A program made the position numbers and the translations under genes. Shown piece after piece: positions 16,201-24,497 of a stretch of DNA of 64,000 nucleotides (the stretch's first letter is position 1; every line of letters begins with the position of its first letter). The notes beneath the pieces are model-generated. The model searched no databases. It saw only the letters and a list, made by a program, of their open reading frames with translations, and was not told the origin of the DNA. The DNA comes from Arthrobacter_E sp041360795 (GTDB lineage Bacteria; Actinomycetota; Actinomycetes; Actinomycetales; Micrococcaceae), in the NCBI RefSeq assembly GCF_041360795.1, contig NZ_JBFUPW010000004.1, positions 62,001 through 126,000 of the forward strand, read 5' to 3'.

Positions 16201-18248
16201 CCGTTCTACGCCTGGCCCGCTCCGAGCTCAAGCGCATGACCAGTGGTGTGCTGCCCAAGCTCACCATCGTCGCCCTGTCACTGGTCCCCCTGCTGTACGG
16301 GGCCATCTACCTCTACGCGAACTGGGATCCGTACAACAACCTGAGCGGCATCAAGGCCGCCCTGGTGGTCGAGGACACCGGCGCCACCCCGTCCAAGCCC
16401 GACGGCACCAAGGGCGAGGAGCTGAAGGCCGGCGCCAAAGTCGCCGACTCCCTCGTGGATGCGCACCTCTTCGACTGGCAGCGCGTGCCCACCTCCCAGG
16501 AAGCGGATGAGGGCGTGCGGACGGGCAAGTACGCCTTCGCCCTGAAGATCCCGAAGGACTTCTCCAAGAACCTCGTGTCCCCGTCGACGTTCGACTCGGC
16601 GCACCAGGCCATGCTCAACGTCACCACCAACGACGCCAACAACTACCTGCTCAGCACGATCGTGGACAAGCTCACCACGGCCGTGCACGCGAGCGTCGCC
16701 CAGGAGGTCGGCGAGCAGACGGCCGATCAGCTCCTGTCCGGCTTCGGGGTGATCCACCAGAACATGGTGAAGGCCGCGGATGGCGCCAAAACGCTGTCCA
16801 ACGGCCTCGCCCAGCTCCAGACCGGCACCGCCGATCTGCACAAGGGCACGACCGATCTGAGCTCCGGCGCCAGCCAGCTGGTGGACGGCCAGGGCCAGCT
16901 CGTCGCCGGGGCGAACAAGCTCTCGGACGGCGCGAACAAGCTGAGCAGCGGCCTCTCGCAGCTCAGCCAGGGAGCGGCGCCTCTGCCCTCCAGCACCAAG
17001 CAGCTCGCCGACGGCGCGGCCCAGGTGGCCGCCGGCAACGCCCAGCTCAACGCCAAGGTGCAGGGCGCCGTGAAGGACCTCCAGACCGTGGAGACCCAGG
17101 CCGACGCGGACGTGAAGACCACGGTCAGCAAGCTCGTGAAGGACGAGTTCATCACCCAGGAACAGGCGGACAAGATTCTCGCGGACCTGAAGACGGTCCA
17201 GGGGTCGAGCCCGGTGGTGCAAGCCAAGGCGAAGATCAACGGCGCCGCGGCGGACATCCAGAAGCTCTCCGATGGGGCCGCAGCGGTGTCCGCGGGAGCC
17301 AAGAAGCTCTCCGACTCCGCACCCACCCTGGTCAACGGCATCAACCAGGCCAACTCGGGCGCTTACCAGTTGGCCGACGGCGCGAAGACCCTCGCGGCGG
17401 GCGAGCAGAGCGCCTACCAGGGCGCCACCAAGCTTAACTCGGGCGCCACACAGCTCAACGCCGGTGCTGCCAAGCTCCAGGACGGCGCCAAGTCGGCCGC
17501 GAGCGGCGGCAAGGAACTGGCCACCAAGCTCGCGGAGGGGTCGGGCCAGATTCCCAACCCGAACGCGACCCAGCGGGAGAGCGTCTCCAAGGTCATGTCC
17601 GATCCGGTGGCCGTCGACAAGCTCGCGCAGACCAAGGCGACCACCTACGGCGCCGGCCTGGCCCCGTTCTTCCTGAGCCTCTCGCTCTGGATCGGCGCGT
17701 TCATGCTGGTGCAGGCCATGCGCCCGCTCACCCAGCGAGCCCTCGCGTCCAACGCGCCGTCCTGGAAGATCGGCATCGCCGGCTGGCTGCCCTTCTTCGT
17801 CGTCTCCGCCGTGCAGACGGCCCTGCTGTGGGCGGTGGTCACGCTCGGCCTGAAACTCGAATCGGCCAACCCGGCGCTGACGTTCGTCTTCCTGCTGTTC
17901 GCGGCGATGGCGTTCACGGCGCTCATCCAGGGCATCTGCGCCCTGCTGGGCACGCCGGGCAAGTTCGTGGTGCTCATCCTGCTGGTGCTCCAGCTGGTGT
18001 CCTCGGGCGGCACCTTCCCCTGGCAGACCACCCCGGAGCCGTTCCACGTGGTCCACGACATCCTGCCGCTCGGCTATGTGGTGACCGGCATGCGTCACCT
18101 CATCTACGGCGGTGACCTGTCCATGGTGGCTCCGATCATGCTGGGCCTGGTGGGCTACGCGGTGCTCGGCATGGCGATGTCCACGCTCGCGGTGCACAAG
18201 CACAAGCTCTGGACCCTGAAGAGCTTCAAGCCGGAGATCTCGGTATGA
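16197..18248 (+). CDS. YhgE/Pip-family membrane protein
   Basis: A 683-residue integral membrane protein. The N-terminal helix is LTIVALSLVPLLYGAIYLYA, followed by a long extracytoplasmic region with many repeats of the type LSDGANKLSSGLSQLSQGA (about 190-460). A C-terminal block of five to six helices begins at APFFLSLSLWIGAFMLVQAM. This is the YhgE/Pip plan (phage-infection protein of Lactococcus, ESAT-6-related YueB). The GTG start overlaps the ATPase-like gene, and the TetR gene overlaps its end by four bases, so the three form one tight operon. Transport substrate is unknown; the repeats probably form an extended coiled stalk. Confidence 0.9.
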   Translation: MTVLRLARSELKRMTSGVLPKLTIVALSLVPLLYGAIYLYANWDPYNNLSGIKAALVVEDTGATPSKPDGTKGEELKAGAKVADSLVDAHLFDWQRVPTSQEADEGVRTGKYAFALKIPKDFSKNLVSPSTFDSAHQAMLNVTTNDANNYLLSTIVDKLTTAVHASVAQEVGEQTADQLLSGFGVIHQNMVKAADGAKTLSNGLAQLQTGTADLHKGTTDLSSGASQLVDGQGQLVAGANKLSDGANKLSSGLSQLSQGAAPLPSSTKQLADGAAQVAAGNAQLNAKVQGAVKDLQTVETQADADVKTTVSKLVKDEFITQEQADKILADLKTVQGSSPVVQAKAKINGAAADIQKLSDGAAAVSAGAKKLSDSAPTLVNGINQANSGAYQLADGAKTLAAGEQSAYQGATKLNSGATQLNAGAAKLQDGAKSAASGGKELATKLAEGSGQIPNPNATQRESVSKVMSDPVAVDKLAQTKATTYGAGLAPFFLSLSLWIGAFMLVQAMRPLTQRALASNAPSWKIGIAGWLPFFVVSAVQTALLWAVVTLGLKLESANPALTFVFLLFAAMAFTALIQGICALLGTPGKFVVLILLVLQLVSSGGTFPWQTTPEPFHVVHDILPLGYVVTGMRHLIYGGDLSMVAPIMLGLVGYAVLGMAMSTLAVHKHKLWTLKSFKPEISV

Positions 18249-18940
18249 GACCCGCCGAGCCGGCCACGCATCCGGGCCTGCCGTCGGCGGGCGGCGACGC
18301 CGGCGGACCCGGCCAGGAGCCTGCCGTGGCGGACGACGACGGCGCGGGCCGGCGTCGTCGTCCCCAGCGGACGTCCGCGTCGCGGCAGAAGATCTTCGAC
18401 GCCTCGATGCAGCTGATCGGCGAGCGGGGCGCCGCCGAAGTGACGGTGGACGAGATCGCGGCGGAGGCCGGGGTCTCCAAGGGCACCGTGTACTACAACT
18501 TCGGCAGCAAGTCCGAGCTGATCGCGCAACTGCTCCGGCACGGCGTGGACATCCTCCTGGCCCGTTTCGCGGCGGTGCCCGCGGTGGAGGACCCCGTCGC
18601 GGCCATGGAGTCCGTGGTGTCCGAGGCGATCGCGTTCCTGGACGACTACCCGTCCTTCGGGCAGCTCTGGATGAACGAGAACTGGAAAGCGGAGAACGAA
18701 TGGCGTGATCTGATGCGGGAGCTCCGCTCGGAACTGCTCGACGTGATCTCCCAGGCCCTGGACCGGATCGGCCAGCGGTACGCCGTCAACCAGGACGTCT
18801 CACGGAGCGGCCTGGAGGCGGCGATCTTCGGGGCCTGCTTCATCGTGGGGCTGGACCGCAAGAGTTTCCATCCGGGGCGTTCCCAGGAGGCGAGCGTGGA
18901 GGCCATCATGACCTTCGTGAAGGGCTACCTGGCGCGCTGA
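18245..18940 (+). CDS. TetR/AcrR regulator of the YhgE operon
   Basis: A 231-residue TetR protein. The HTH (SMQLIGERGAAEVTVDEIA...VSKGTVYYNFGSKSEL) spans about residues 50-95, after a 38-residue disordered Pro/Gly/Ala-rich extension. The start overlaps the YhgE stop (ATGA). It is the obvious candidate to bind the perfect palindrome at 15357. A later start inside the extension cannot be excluded. Confidence 0.9.
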   Translation: MRPAEPATHPGLPSAGGDAGGPGQEPAVADDDGAGRRRRPQRTSASRQKIFDASMQLIGERGAAEVTVDEIAAEAGVSKGTVYYNFGSKSELIAQLLRHGVDILLARFAAVPAVEDPVAAMESVVSEAIAFLDDYPSFGQLWMNENWKAENEWRDLMRELRSELLDVISQALDRIGQRYAVNQDVSRSGLEAAIFGACFIVGLDRKSFHPGRSQEASVEAIMTFVKGYLAR

Positions 18941-18950
18941 CGCCCGCCCC

Positions 18951-18980
18951 TTCCTGGTCCCCGGAGCCGGGGACCAGGAA
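18951..18980 (+). terminator. Terminator of the YhgE operon
   Basis: Perfect 14-base arms TTCCTGGTCCCCGG/CCGGGGACCAGGAA with a two-base loop lie ten bases after the TetR stop. Confidence 0.8.
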
Positions 18981-19024
18981 AACGGACCAGGAAAACTGTC
19001 AGAACCCTCTGAAAGAATGTCGCC

Positions 19025-19609
19025 ATGCGGTTGCTCACCACCAAGATCATGCTCGGCGCGGCCCTGGCCTGCGCCGCGCTCCTGATCCAGACGGTCCTGG
19101 CCCCGGAGACCCTGGGCCTGCTCCTCCTCCTGGTGTGCGCGTTCATCGGCTTCGTCTGCTCCATCGCGTCCGTCGCCATCCTGCGCCGCAACAAGGTGCT
19201 CCTCGCGGCCGGAATCCTCACCACCGTGGCCGTCACCTTCGCCCTGGCGTACGTCCGCCTCTGGGGGCTGGGATTCTCCGAAGGCTACGACCGGATGCAC
19301 ACCACAGGACCCGGTGCGGGAAGCGATCTGTACTTCTTCCTCAGTCTCGCGGCCGGACTGCCCGCCGCGCTGCTGCTGTTCCTGGGCAGCGTCTGGCCTG
19401 TGAAGAAGCCCGGCGTCACCGGACGCAAGCGCCCCACTCGCTCGGCGGGCAGCAGGAGCGCTCGTTCAGCGGGCAGCGCAGCGGGCCGAACCGGCGGAGG
19501 CCGCTCGACGGCGAGGGCTGCTGTCAGGCCCGCGGCACCTCGAAGGACACCAGGCGCGCGTCCTGACCGTCCAGCTCCGCCCAGGGCTTCACGCTCTCAA
19601 GCACGGTGA
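19025..19609 (+). CDS. Small hypothetical membrane protein with basic tail
   Basis: I do not recognise this 194-residue protein. It has four predicted helices (around residues 7-27, 31-53, 59-80 and 103-123), then a 65-residue Arg/Ser/Pro/Ala-rich basic cytosolic tail. Its last 86 bases overlap the convergent SixA gene, and the tail composition changes there, so part of the tail may be read-through into a neighbour after loss of the original stop. No partner genes suggest a function. Confidence 0.65.
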   Translation: MRLLTTKIMLGAALACAALLIQTVLAPETLGLLLLLVCAFIGFVCSIASVAILRRNKVLLAAGILTTVAVTFALAYVRLWGLGFSEGYDRMHTTGPGAGSDLYFFLSLAAGLPAALLLFLGSVWPVKKPGVTGRKRPTRSAGSRSARSAGSAAGRTGGGRSTARAAVRPAAPRRTPGARPDRPAPPRASRSQAR

Positions 19610-20048
19610 TCCCGCTGGTGGGGTAATGCTCCGCCATGTCCAGATACGCACCCTGATCCGAGTCCCGGTCCGCCAGGAGCAGCGCGAGGTCCTGCACTCC
19701 CGGCATGTGGCTGATGACCATCAGGCTCGTCACGGTCTCCGGCACGTGGTTGAGGACCGTGAGCATGCGCCGCCCGGTCGCCGAGTAGAGCCCCGATTCG
19801 AGCTTCGGCGTCGGGGCCTTCTCCCCCAGTTCCTCGCACACCCAGGTGCACGTCTGGCGGGTCCGGACCGCGGTGGAGCAGAGAATGAAGTCCGGGACGT
19901 TGCCCGATTCCCGGAGCCAGGCCCCGGCCGCCGCCGCATCACGATGCCCACGGGGTTCCAGAGGCCGGTCGTGATCCTGGACCCCCAGAGGCCAGTCCGC
20001 CTTGGCATGACGCATGATGATCAGGCGCTTCACGTGATGCTCACTCAT
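19524..20048 (-). CDS. SixA-like histidine phosphatase
   Basis: A 174-residue branch-1 histidine phosphatase. LIIMRHAKADWP carries the RH(A/G) phospho-accepting histidine, STAVRTRQT the second arginine, and VISHMPGVQDLA the second catalytic histidine, as in SixA, which removes phosphate from histidine-phosphorylated proteins. The length matches actinobacterial SixA proteins. Its 3' end overlaps the convergent membrane-protein gene. Confidence 0.9.
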   Translation of the reverse strand: MSEHHVKRLIIMRHAKADWPLGVQDHDRPLEPRGHRDAAAAGAWLRESGNVPDFILCSTAVRTRQTCTWVCEELGEKAPTPKLESGLYSATGRRMLTVLNHVPETVTSLMVISHMPGVQDLALLLADRDSDQGAYLDMAEHYPTSGITVLESVKPWAELDGQDARLVSFEVPRA

Positions 20049-20106
20049 GGGAAAACACTATCCCCGCGGGGGTGGTGTGGGGTTCTCGGTGTGGAAGGGG
20101 TGCCGC

Positions 20107-20470
20107 GGGCATCCTTCGGCGCCTGCGCTTCAGCCCCGCCGACTTCTGCGGTCAGGCTCGCCTCAAGCTGTCAGCGGCGGGGCTTCCACGCAACAACGGC
20201 GCTCTCCGGATACCCCCGGCACCCCTGCGCGGACCACTCCTCACGTCCGCGGGCCAAGTCACCCACTCGCTCGCACAGAACCGGCCCCACTCACGGGTAC
20301 CCCTCCATCAAGCCGGACGCATTCCCTCTGACCCGCCAACAGCGAAAGGCGGGGCATCCCGACAGCACCGTTGTTGCGTTCCGGCCCGCCGCCTGAGACG
20401 TCAACCGTCAGGAAGATCGTCAGGGGCGGCGGGCGGGAGCGCAGGCGCGGAGGGATGCCCCGCCTTTCGC
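20107..20470. repeat. Intergenic region of interlocked inverted repeats
   Basis: No gene is seen between 20049 and 20483. Three inverted pairs occupy it. Pair A: 20107-20129 against 20438-20460, 21 of 23 bases complementary. Pair B: 20188-20203 against 20364-20379, 15 of 16. Pair C: 20342-20360 against 20452-20470, perfect over 19. The right arms of A and C overlap, so they compete for pairing. It lies between the 5' end of sixA and the 3' end of a winged-helix regulator gene. Confidence 0.75.
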
Positions 20471-20483
20471 AGAACCGAAAACG

Positions 20484-21383
20484 TCAGATGGAATACTCCG
20501 GTGCGGCCCAGACGACCACCTCGGGGTGCTCGTAGAAGCGGTACCCCTGCCCGCGGACCGTGCGGACCGTGTTGGCCAGGCGGCCCAGCTTCGAGCGGAG
20601 ACGGCGGATGTGCACGTCGATGGTGCGCTCGTTGGGGACTTCCTCGGCGTTGCGCCACAGGTTCTCCAGGAGCTCCTCGCGGTCCACGGTGCGCGTGCCG
20701 TTCTCCACGAGGTAGTTCAGGAGCTCGAACTCCTTGAACGTGAGGTTCAGGGTGTCGCCGTCGAGGTGGACTTCGCGACGGGCCAGGTCGATCAGCACAC
20801 CGCTGGGGCGCTGATCCGGGACGGCGGCCGGGCGGGGCGCCTCGACGCGCTGGCGGTTGGCGACGGTCGGATCACCGAAGGTGCTGCGCACGACGTCGAG
20901 GGCGGAGCCGGGCGCGCTGGCCGGCGCGACGGCGACGGCGGCGTAGCTCTCGGCGCCCTGCACGAGCGACTGAGCGTAAGCGCGGATCTCCTGTGCGAGC
21001 TTGGCGATCGACTGACCGGACGCGGCTGCCGTCTCCTCATCGATGCCGACGTAGAGGACGAAACCGCGGGCCACCGTGGGAGTGCCGGCGGCCGGACGGG
21101 CCGGTGCGCCATTGGCGCCGCGGGCGATCACCGGAGTGGGTGCGGTCAGGGGGTGGCCCTCCACGGCCGGGGTTCCCGGCTGCGGAACCGCACGGAGCTG
21201 GCCATATCCCTGCTGGGGGTAACCGGGCTGCTGGGCCGGGGCGGGGGCTGCGAACTGGCCGTTGTAGCCGGCCGGGTACTGCTGCGGGGCCGGAGCCGGG
21301 CGGTTGGCGAATTCGGGGCGGACGGCAGGTGCCTTGTTGGCGTTCCGCAGGGAGATGTGGACGTATCCGGATGCAACTGACAT
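20484..21383 (-). CDS. OmpR-type winged-helix regulator lacking a receiver domain
   Basis: A 299-residue protein. The C-terminal part (about 195-290) is a complete OmpR/PhoB winged helix, with VHLDGDTLNLTFKEFELLNY and RTIDVHIRRLRSKLG followed by TVRTVRGQGYRFYE. The N-terminal 85 residues are Pro/Gln/Ala/Gly/Tyr-rich and probably disordered. A middle region (about 103-160, FVLYVGIDEETAAASGQSIA) is not a CheY fold with phospho-acceptor Asp that I can recognise. It therefore resembles orphan winged-helix regulators with another input. It has a long 5' region. Confidence 0.85.
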   Translation of the reverse strand: MSVASGYVHISLRNANKAPAVRPEFANRPAPAPQQYPAGYNGQFAAPAPAQQPGYPQQGYGQLRAVPQPGTPAVEGHPLTAPTPVIARGANGAPARPAAGTPTVARGFVLYVGIDEETAAASGQSIAKLAQEIRAYAQSLVQGAESYAAVAVAPASAPGSALDVVRSTFGDPTVANRQRVEAPRPAAVPDQRPSGVLIDLARREVHLDGDTLNLTFKEFELLNYLVENGTRTVDREELLENLWRNAEEVPNERTIDVHIRRLRSKLGRLANTVRTVRGQGYRFYEHPEVVVWAAPEYSI

Positions 21384-22052
21384 GTTGTTTCAAACCTCTG
21401 AGAGTGAATTTGCCGTCATCGCGGCTCGAATGTTGAGTCCCCGCAATGAATCAGGAAAGTGCCCTTCATTGGGCGGGGTGAGGACGGTTGCCTGAGCTGA
21501 GGGGTGGAGGTCAGGCGCACATTCGACAACAGCCAACCATCCGGCCAGCGGGTGCGCTGGAGAGGGTCGCTGCGGCTGCAGATGCTGTTGAGTTGGTATT
21601 CACATCTCCGAGTGTGCAACGTAACAAACACAACTTGCAAGTAACAAAGCTGTGGAGCGTCCACATAGTGAGACAAATGTGTCCATTGTGACCGATCTCA
21701 CCATTCTGACGAGAGGGCTCCGGAGATGCGAATCAACCCTTTCACGGTCAGCCTGGACGCGAATCGTCGAATTTTACGAACCAAAAATGCATTCCAGCGT
21801 CCGAAAGTTCAACTGTGAACTGAAACTCATGCCGGATCCACTTGACCGCATGGTGGACGGTTCGGCATCCGGCGGGCCTCCGCGAAGAGTTCGGGATCCG
21901 GGAACCGTCGTTACCTAAATGTGACATGAGCGAGTCCGCCACCTAGACTGATTCGTGGGGCAGAGCGTCCACCGGAAGAGCGCGACACCACCGGGGTGTC
22001 CGCGTCCGGAGTCCACGGACCCGCCCCTTCCAGAAGCATCGAAGGGTTGAGC
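21384..22052. other. 669-base divergent intergenic region
   Basis: No convincing gene is present; codon-position GC preference is absent and the stretch is AT-richer than its neighbours. It must hold the promoter of the minus-strand winged-helix gene and of the plus-strand transglycosylase-like gene. I looked for the ydaO-type riboswitch that precedes many actinobacterial cell-wall hydrolase genes and could not find its conserved boxes. Confidence 0.5.
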
Positions 22053-22880
22053 ATGACCGCGAACCGACCGCGGACCACCGACGGCCTAGCCGCCGCGGAG
22101 TCCCGCGCTGTGCGCGCCACCAGGAGCACCCGCGGCGAGGGCTCGACGACGGGACCACGGGCCACGGCGTCCGCTGTGCCGAGCGCCCGCCAGAAGCGGT
22201 CCGTCCTCAGCCAGCTCCCCAGCATCCTTCCGCGCACCCGTGGCGCCCGGGCCGCCGTCGTCGGCTCCGTCCTGACGCTCGCGCTGGCCGGCGGCCTCGC
22301 CACCCAGGCGTCGATCGCCGCGCAGGACACCCGGCCAGCGGCTCCCACGGCGCAGGCGGCACCCGAGGTCAAGCTCAGCGCTCCTCAGTTCCGCAAGGTC
22401 AAGAACGTGGGGCAGAAGTTCGACTTCTCCGTCCTGGCCACCCTGTCCTCGGAGAGCGTCTCGGCGGGCGCTGAAGCCAGCAAATCGGCCCGGGAGGCCG
22501 CCAGTCAGGCCTCCGCGCTGAAGCAGGCGGTCGACGCGCTGAAAGAGGAAGCCGCGCCGCCCAAGACGGTCGACGATCCCTCGGCCGCTCAGGCCTTCGC
22601 CGCCAGCCAGCTCGGCAAATACGGCTGGGGCGCGGGCGAGATGCCGTGCCTCGTGACCCTCTGGACGCGGGAATCCGGGTGGAAGACCACCGCTCAGAAC
22701 GCGGACTCTGGCGCGTACGGCATCGTCCAGGCGCTGCCGGGCACCAAGATGGCCTCCGTGGCACCCGACTGGCAGACGAACTACAAGACTCAGATCACCT
22801 GGGGCCTGAAGTACGTCTCCGAACGCTATGGCTCCCCCTGTGGCGCCCTCGGCTTCCACTACGCCAACAACTGGTACTGA
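22053..22880 (+). CDS. Secreted transglycosylase-like (SLT/Apf C-terminal type) protein
   Basis: A 275-residue protein. A hydrophobic segment (about 66-90, RAAVVGSVLTLALAGGLAT) after a basic 65-residue N-terminal region acts as signal or anchor. A central helical part precedes a C-terminal lysozyme-like domain beginning AASQLGKYGWGAGEMPCL, with WTRESGWKTTAQN (candidate catalytic Glu in RESGW) and GAYGIVQALPG. It probably cleaves or remodels peptidoglycan outside the cell. The ATG at 22053 has a GAAGGG ribosome site; an earlier in-frame ATG lacks one. The two cysteines in the domain could form a disulfide. Confidence 0.8.
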   Translation: MTANRPRTTDGLAAAESRAVRATRSTRGEGSTTGPRATASAVPSARQKRSVLSQLPSILPRTRGARAAVVGSVLTLALAGGLATQASIAAQDTRPAAPTAQAAPEVKLSAPQFRKVKNVGQKFDFSVLATLSSESVSAGAEASKSAREAASQASALKQAVDALKEEAAPPKTVDDPSAAQAFAASQLGKYGWGAGEMPCLVTLWTRESGWKTTAQNADSGAYGIVQALPGTKMASVAPDWQTNYKTQITWGLKYVSERYGSPCGALGFHYANNWY

Positions 22881-23500
22881 GCCGACTGCAACCGGGCCGG
22901 CTCTCCCCGCGCGGCGTCCCCTGACCCACACCGGCGCTGTGGTGGATCCGGAACGTTCATTCCGATCGCCGCCGCGAGCCCGTGGACTTTCTTCAATTGT
23001 TTGACTTTGTCGCGTCATAGCTCGCGTCAAGTCGTCTAACTCTGTTCAAGTGGGATTCGTGCGTCGGCCAGCTCGACGCACGCGCCCACTCGGGGACAGC
23101 GGCATGGGGGCGTGCTTCTTCTCCTCGTTGCACTGCACATCGCCAACGGTGAGACATCATGTTTCTTCACATCGCGGTCCAGGAACTCGGTTTCCAGTCG
23201 TCGGACCTGCTCGCGCGCCATCAAGGTCAGCCGCTTGAGATATGTGCGCATCTTCCTTCGCCTGAAGCTGCGCACGTTCTCTCCGCGTCCCCATCCAGTT
23301 GCGCAACAGGATATGAATGTTTCACCGCGGGAATCATCTAGGGGTGGAAATGGAAGACACGCATCTCAGTAGGAGGAGGCGCGCATCAGCTTTCGGCAGG
23401 AAGGACCGTTATCCGGTCGGTCCTTCGCGCCGAAGGGGACGGCACGGCGGAGCGGGTTCGACGCCCGCACACACGGCGCAGGGAATCCCTCACCATCCGA
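22881..23500. other. 620-base region without a supported gene
   Basis: Short open frames exist on both strands but none has a ribosome site, codon bias or recognisable motif. AAGGACCG...CGGTCGGTCCTT around 23400-23427 can form a hairpin. The composition is AT-richer than flanking genes, as is the following sigma-factor gene, so the stretch may belong to the same acquired segment. Confidence 0.4.
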
Positions 23501-24403
23501 GTGATCGGGATCTTGTTGTTTAGGCGCAGCGACGTCGAACTTCTGGCCCTCACCCGCTCCGGGGACATGGTCGCTTTCGGGGCCTTGTTCGCCAAGCACC
23601 GCGCTTCCGCTTACCGCATCGCCTACGGACTGACACACGACCACGGCGCGGCCGAGGACGCCGTGAATGACACCTTCGCCGCCGTGCTGGCGGCCATCAA
23701 ATCCGGGCGCGGGCCGCAGGGGGTCTTCCTCCCGTACCTCCTGTCGAGTGTTTCGCGGACAGTCTGGAGGAATTCCCGCCGTCGACGCCGCGAGGTGCCG
23801 TCCGACGACTTGGACTCGGTGGGCGAAACCCCCGAGGTCACCGATCGGGTCATCGCCGCGTTTGAGAATGAGTCGGCCCGGAAGGCCTTCGAGTCGCTTC
23901 CCGAACGATGGCGCATGATCATCTGGTATCTCGATATTGAGGATATGCAGCCGAAGGATGTCGCGCCTTCTTTGGGCTTGTCGCCTAATGCCGCGGTCGT
24001 GCTGCACCGGCGCGCTAAGAAAGCCCTTCGCGTCGCATATCTCCGGGAACTTCTGGGGCAGCAGGAATCCGAAGAGTGCCAGTTCACTATCGAATATGTG
24101 CCGTCATATCTGAGCGGAACTCTGACCGCCCGGAAAAAAGCGTGGTTTCACGGCCACCTCGAGACGTGCCGGACGTGCCGCAAGGCCGTCACCGAACTCC
24201 TCGACAGCGGCGTCTTCCGTGTTCAGGACGAGAACCGTCCTCCGGGCTGGCCGTGGAAGAACTACATGACGCACCTCATGATCTGGACGTCGGTCGCCTT
24301 GATCGTCGCCTCCCAGCCCTCGAACCACGGGCTCGATCCGACAGGGCTTCTTCATCGGATCAACGCCTCCGTGATCAGTCATTCCGCGACCGGAAATCAC
24401 TAG
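23501..24403 (+). CDS. ECF sigma factor fused to zinc-finger anti-sigma-like domain and membrane helix
   Basis: A 300-residue protein with three parts. Residues 10-185 are a sigma-70 group IV factor: region 2 around AYRIAYGLTHDHGAAEDAVNDTF, region 4 around ESLPERWRMIIWYLDIEDMQ to HRRAKKALR. Residues 190-235 contain C193 and H219-x3-C223-x2-C226, the pattern of zinc-binding anti-sigma (ZAS) domains. Residues about 255-272 are a hydrophobic helix. The start is GTG at 23501. Fusion of sigma and ZAS modules plus a membrane anchor suggests a built-in inhibitor released by a signal at the membrane. GC content is visibly lower than in neighbours. Confidence 0.8.
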   Translation: MIGILLFRRSDVELLALTRSGDMVAFGALFAKHRASAYRIAYGLTHDHGAAEDAVNDTFAAVLAAIKSGRGPQGVFLPYLLSSVSRTVWRNSRRRRREVPSDDLDSVGETPEVTDRVIAAFENESARKAFESLPERWRMIIWYLDIEDMQPKDVAPSLGLSPNAAVVLHRRAKKALRVAYLRELLGQQESEECQFTIEYVPSYLSGTLTARKKAWFHGHLETCRTCRKAVTELLDSGVFRVQDENRPPGWPWKNYMTHLMIWTSVALIVASQPSNHGLDPTGLLHRINASVISHSATGNH

Positions 24404-24454
24404 TCCACCCGACGATTCCGCAGCGTGCGATATAATCAAATGGTATCCCGCAAA

Positions 24455-24474
24455 ATGCCCGTTTTTAGGGGCAT
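24455..24474 (+). terminator. Small hairpin between sigma factor and NTF2-like gene
   Basis: ATGCCC (24455-24460) and GGGCAT (24469-24474) flank a T-rich loop. A consensus -10 TATAAT lies just upstream at 24431-24436, so the hairpin would be in the 5' leader of the next gene if that promoter is used. Confidence 0.35.
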
Positions 24475-24497
24475 ATTCATGCCAAGGAAGCACCTGA

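Noticed and set aside
16278..18203. 641-codon minus-strand frame opposite the YhgE gene
   Set aside because: Its repetitive composition mirrors the repeats of YhgE; no start signal.
21700..22052. ydaO/c-di-AMP riboswitch before the transglycosylase-like gene
   Set aside because: Such switches precede many cell-wall hydrolase genes in actinobacteria, but I could not locate the conserved boxes or the stem layout.
23036..23372. Several 60-86 codon frames in the gap before the sigma factor
   Set aside because: No ribosome site, no codon bias and no motif; frames on both strands overlap each other.
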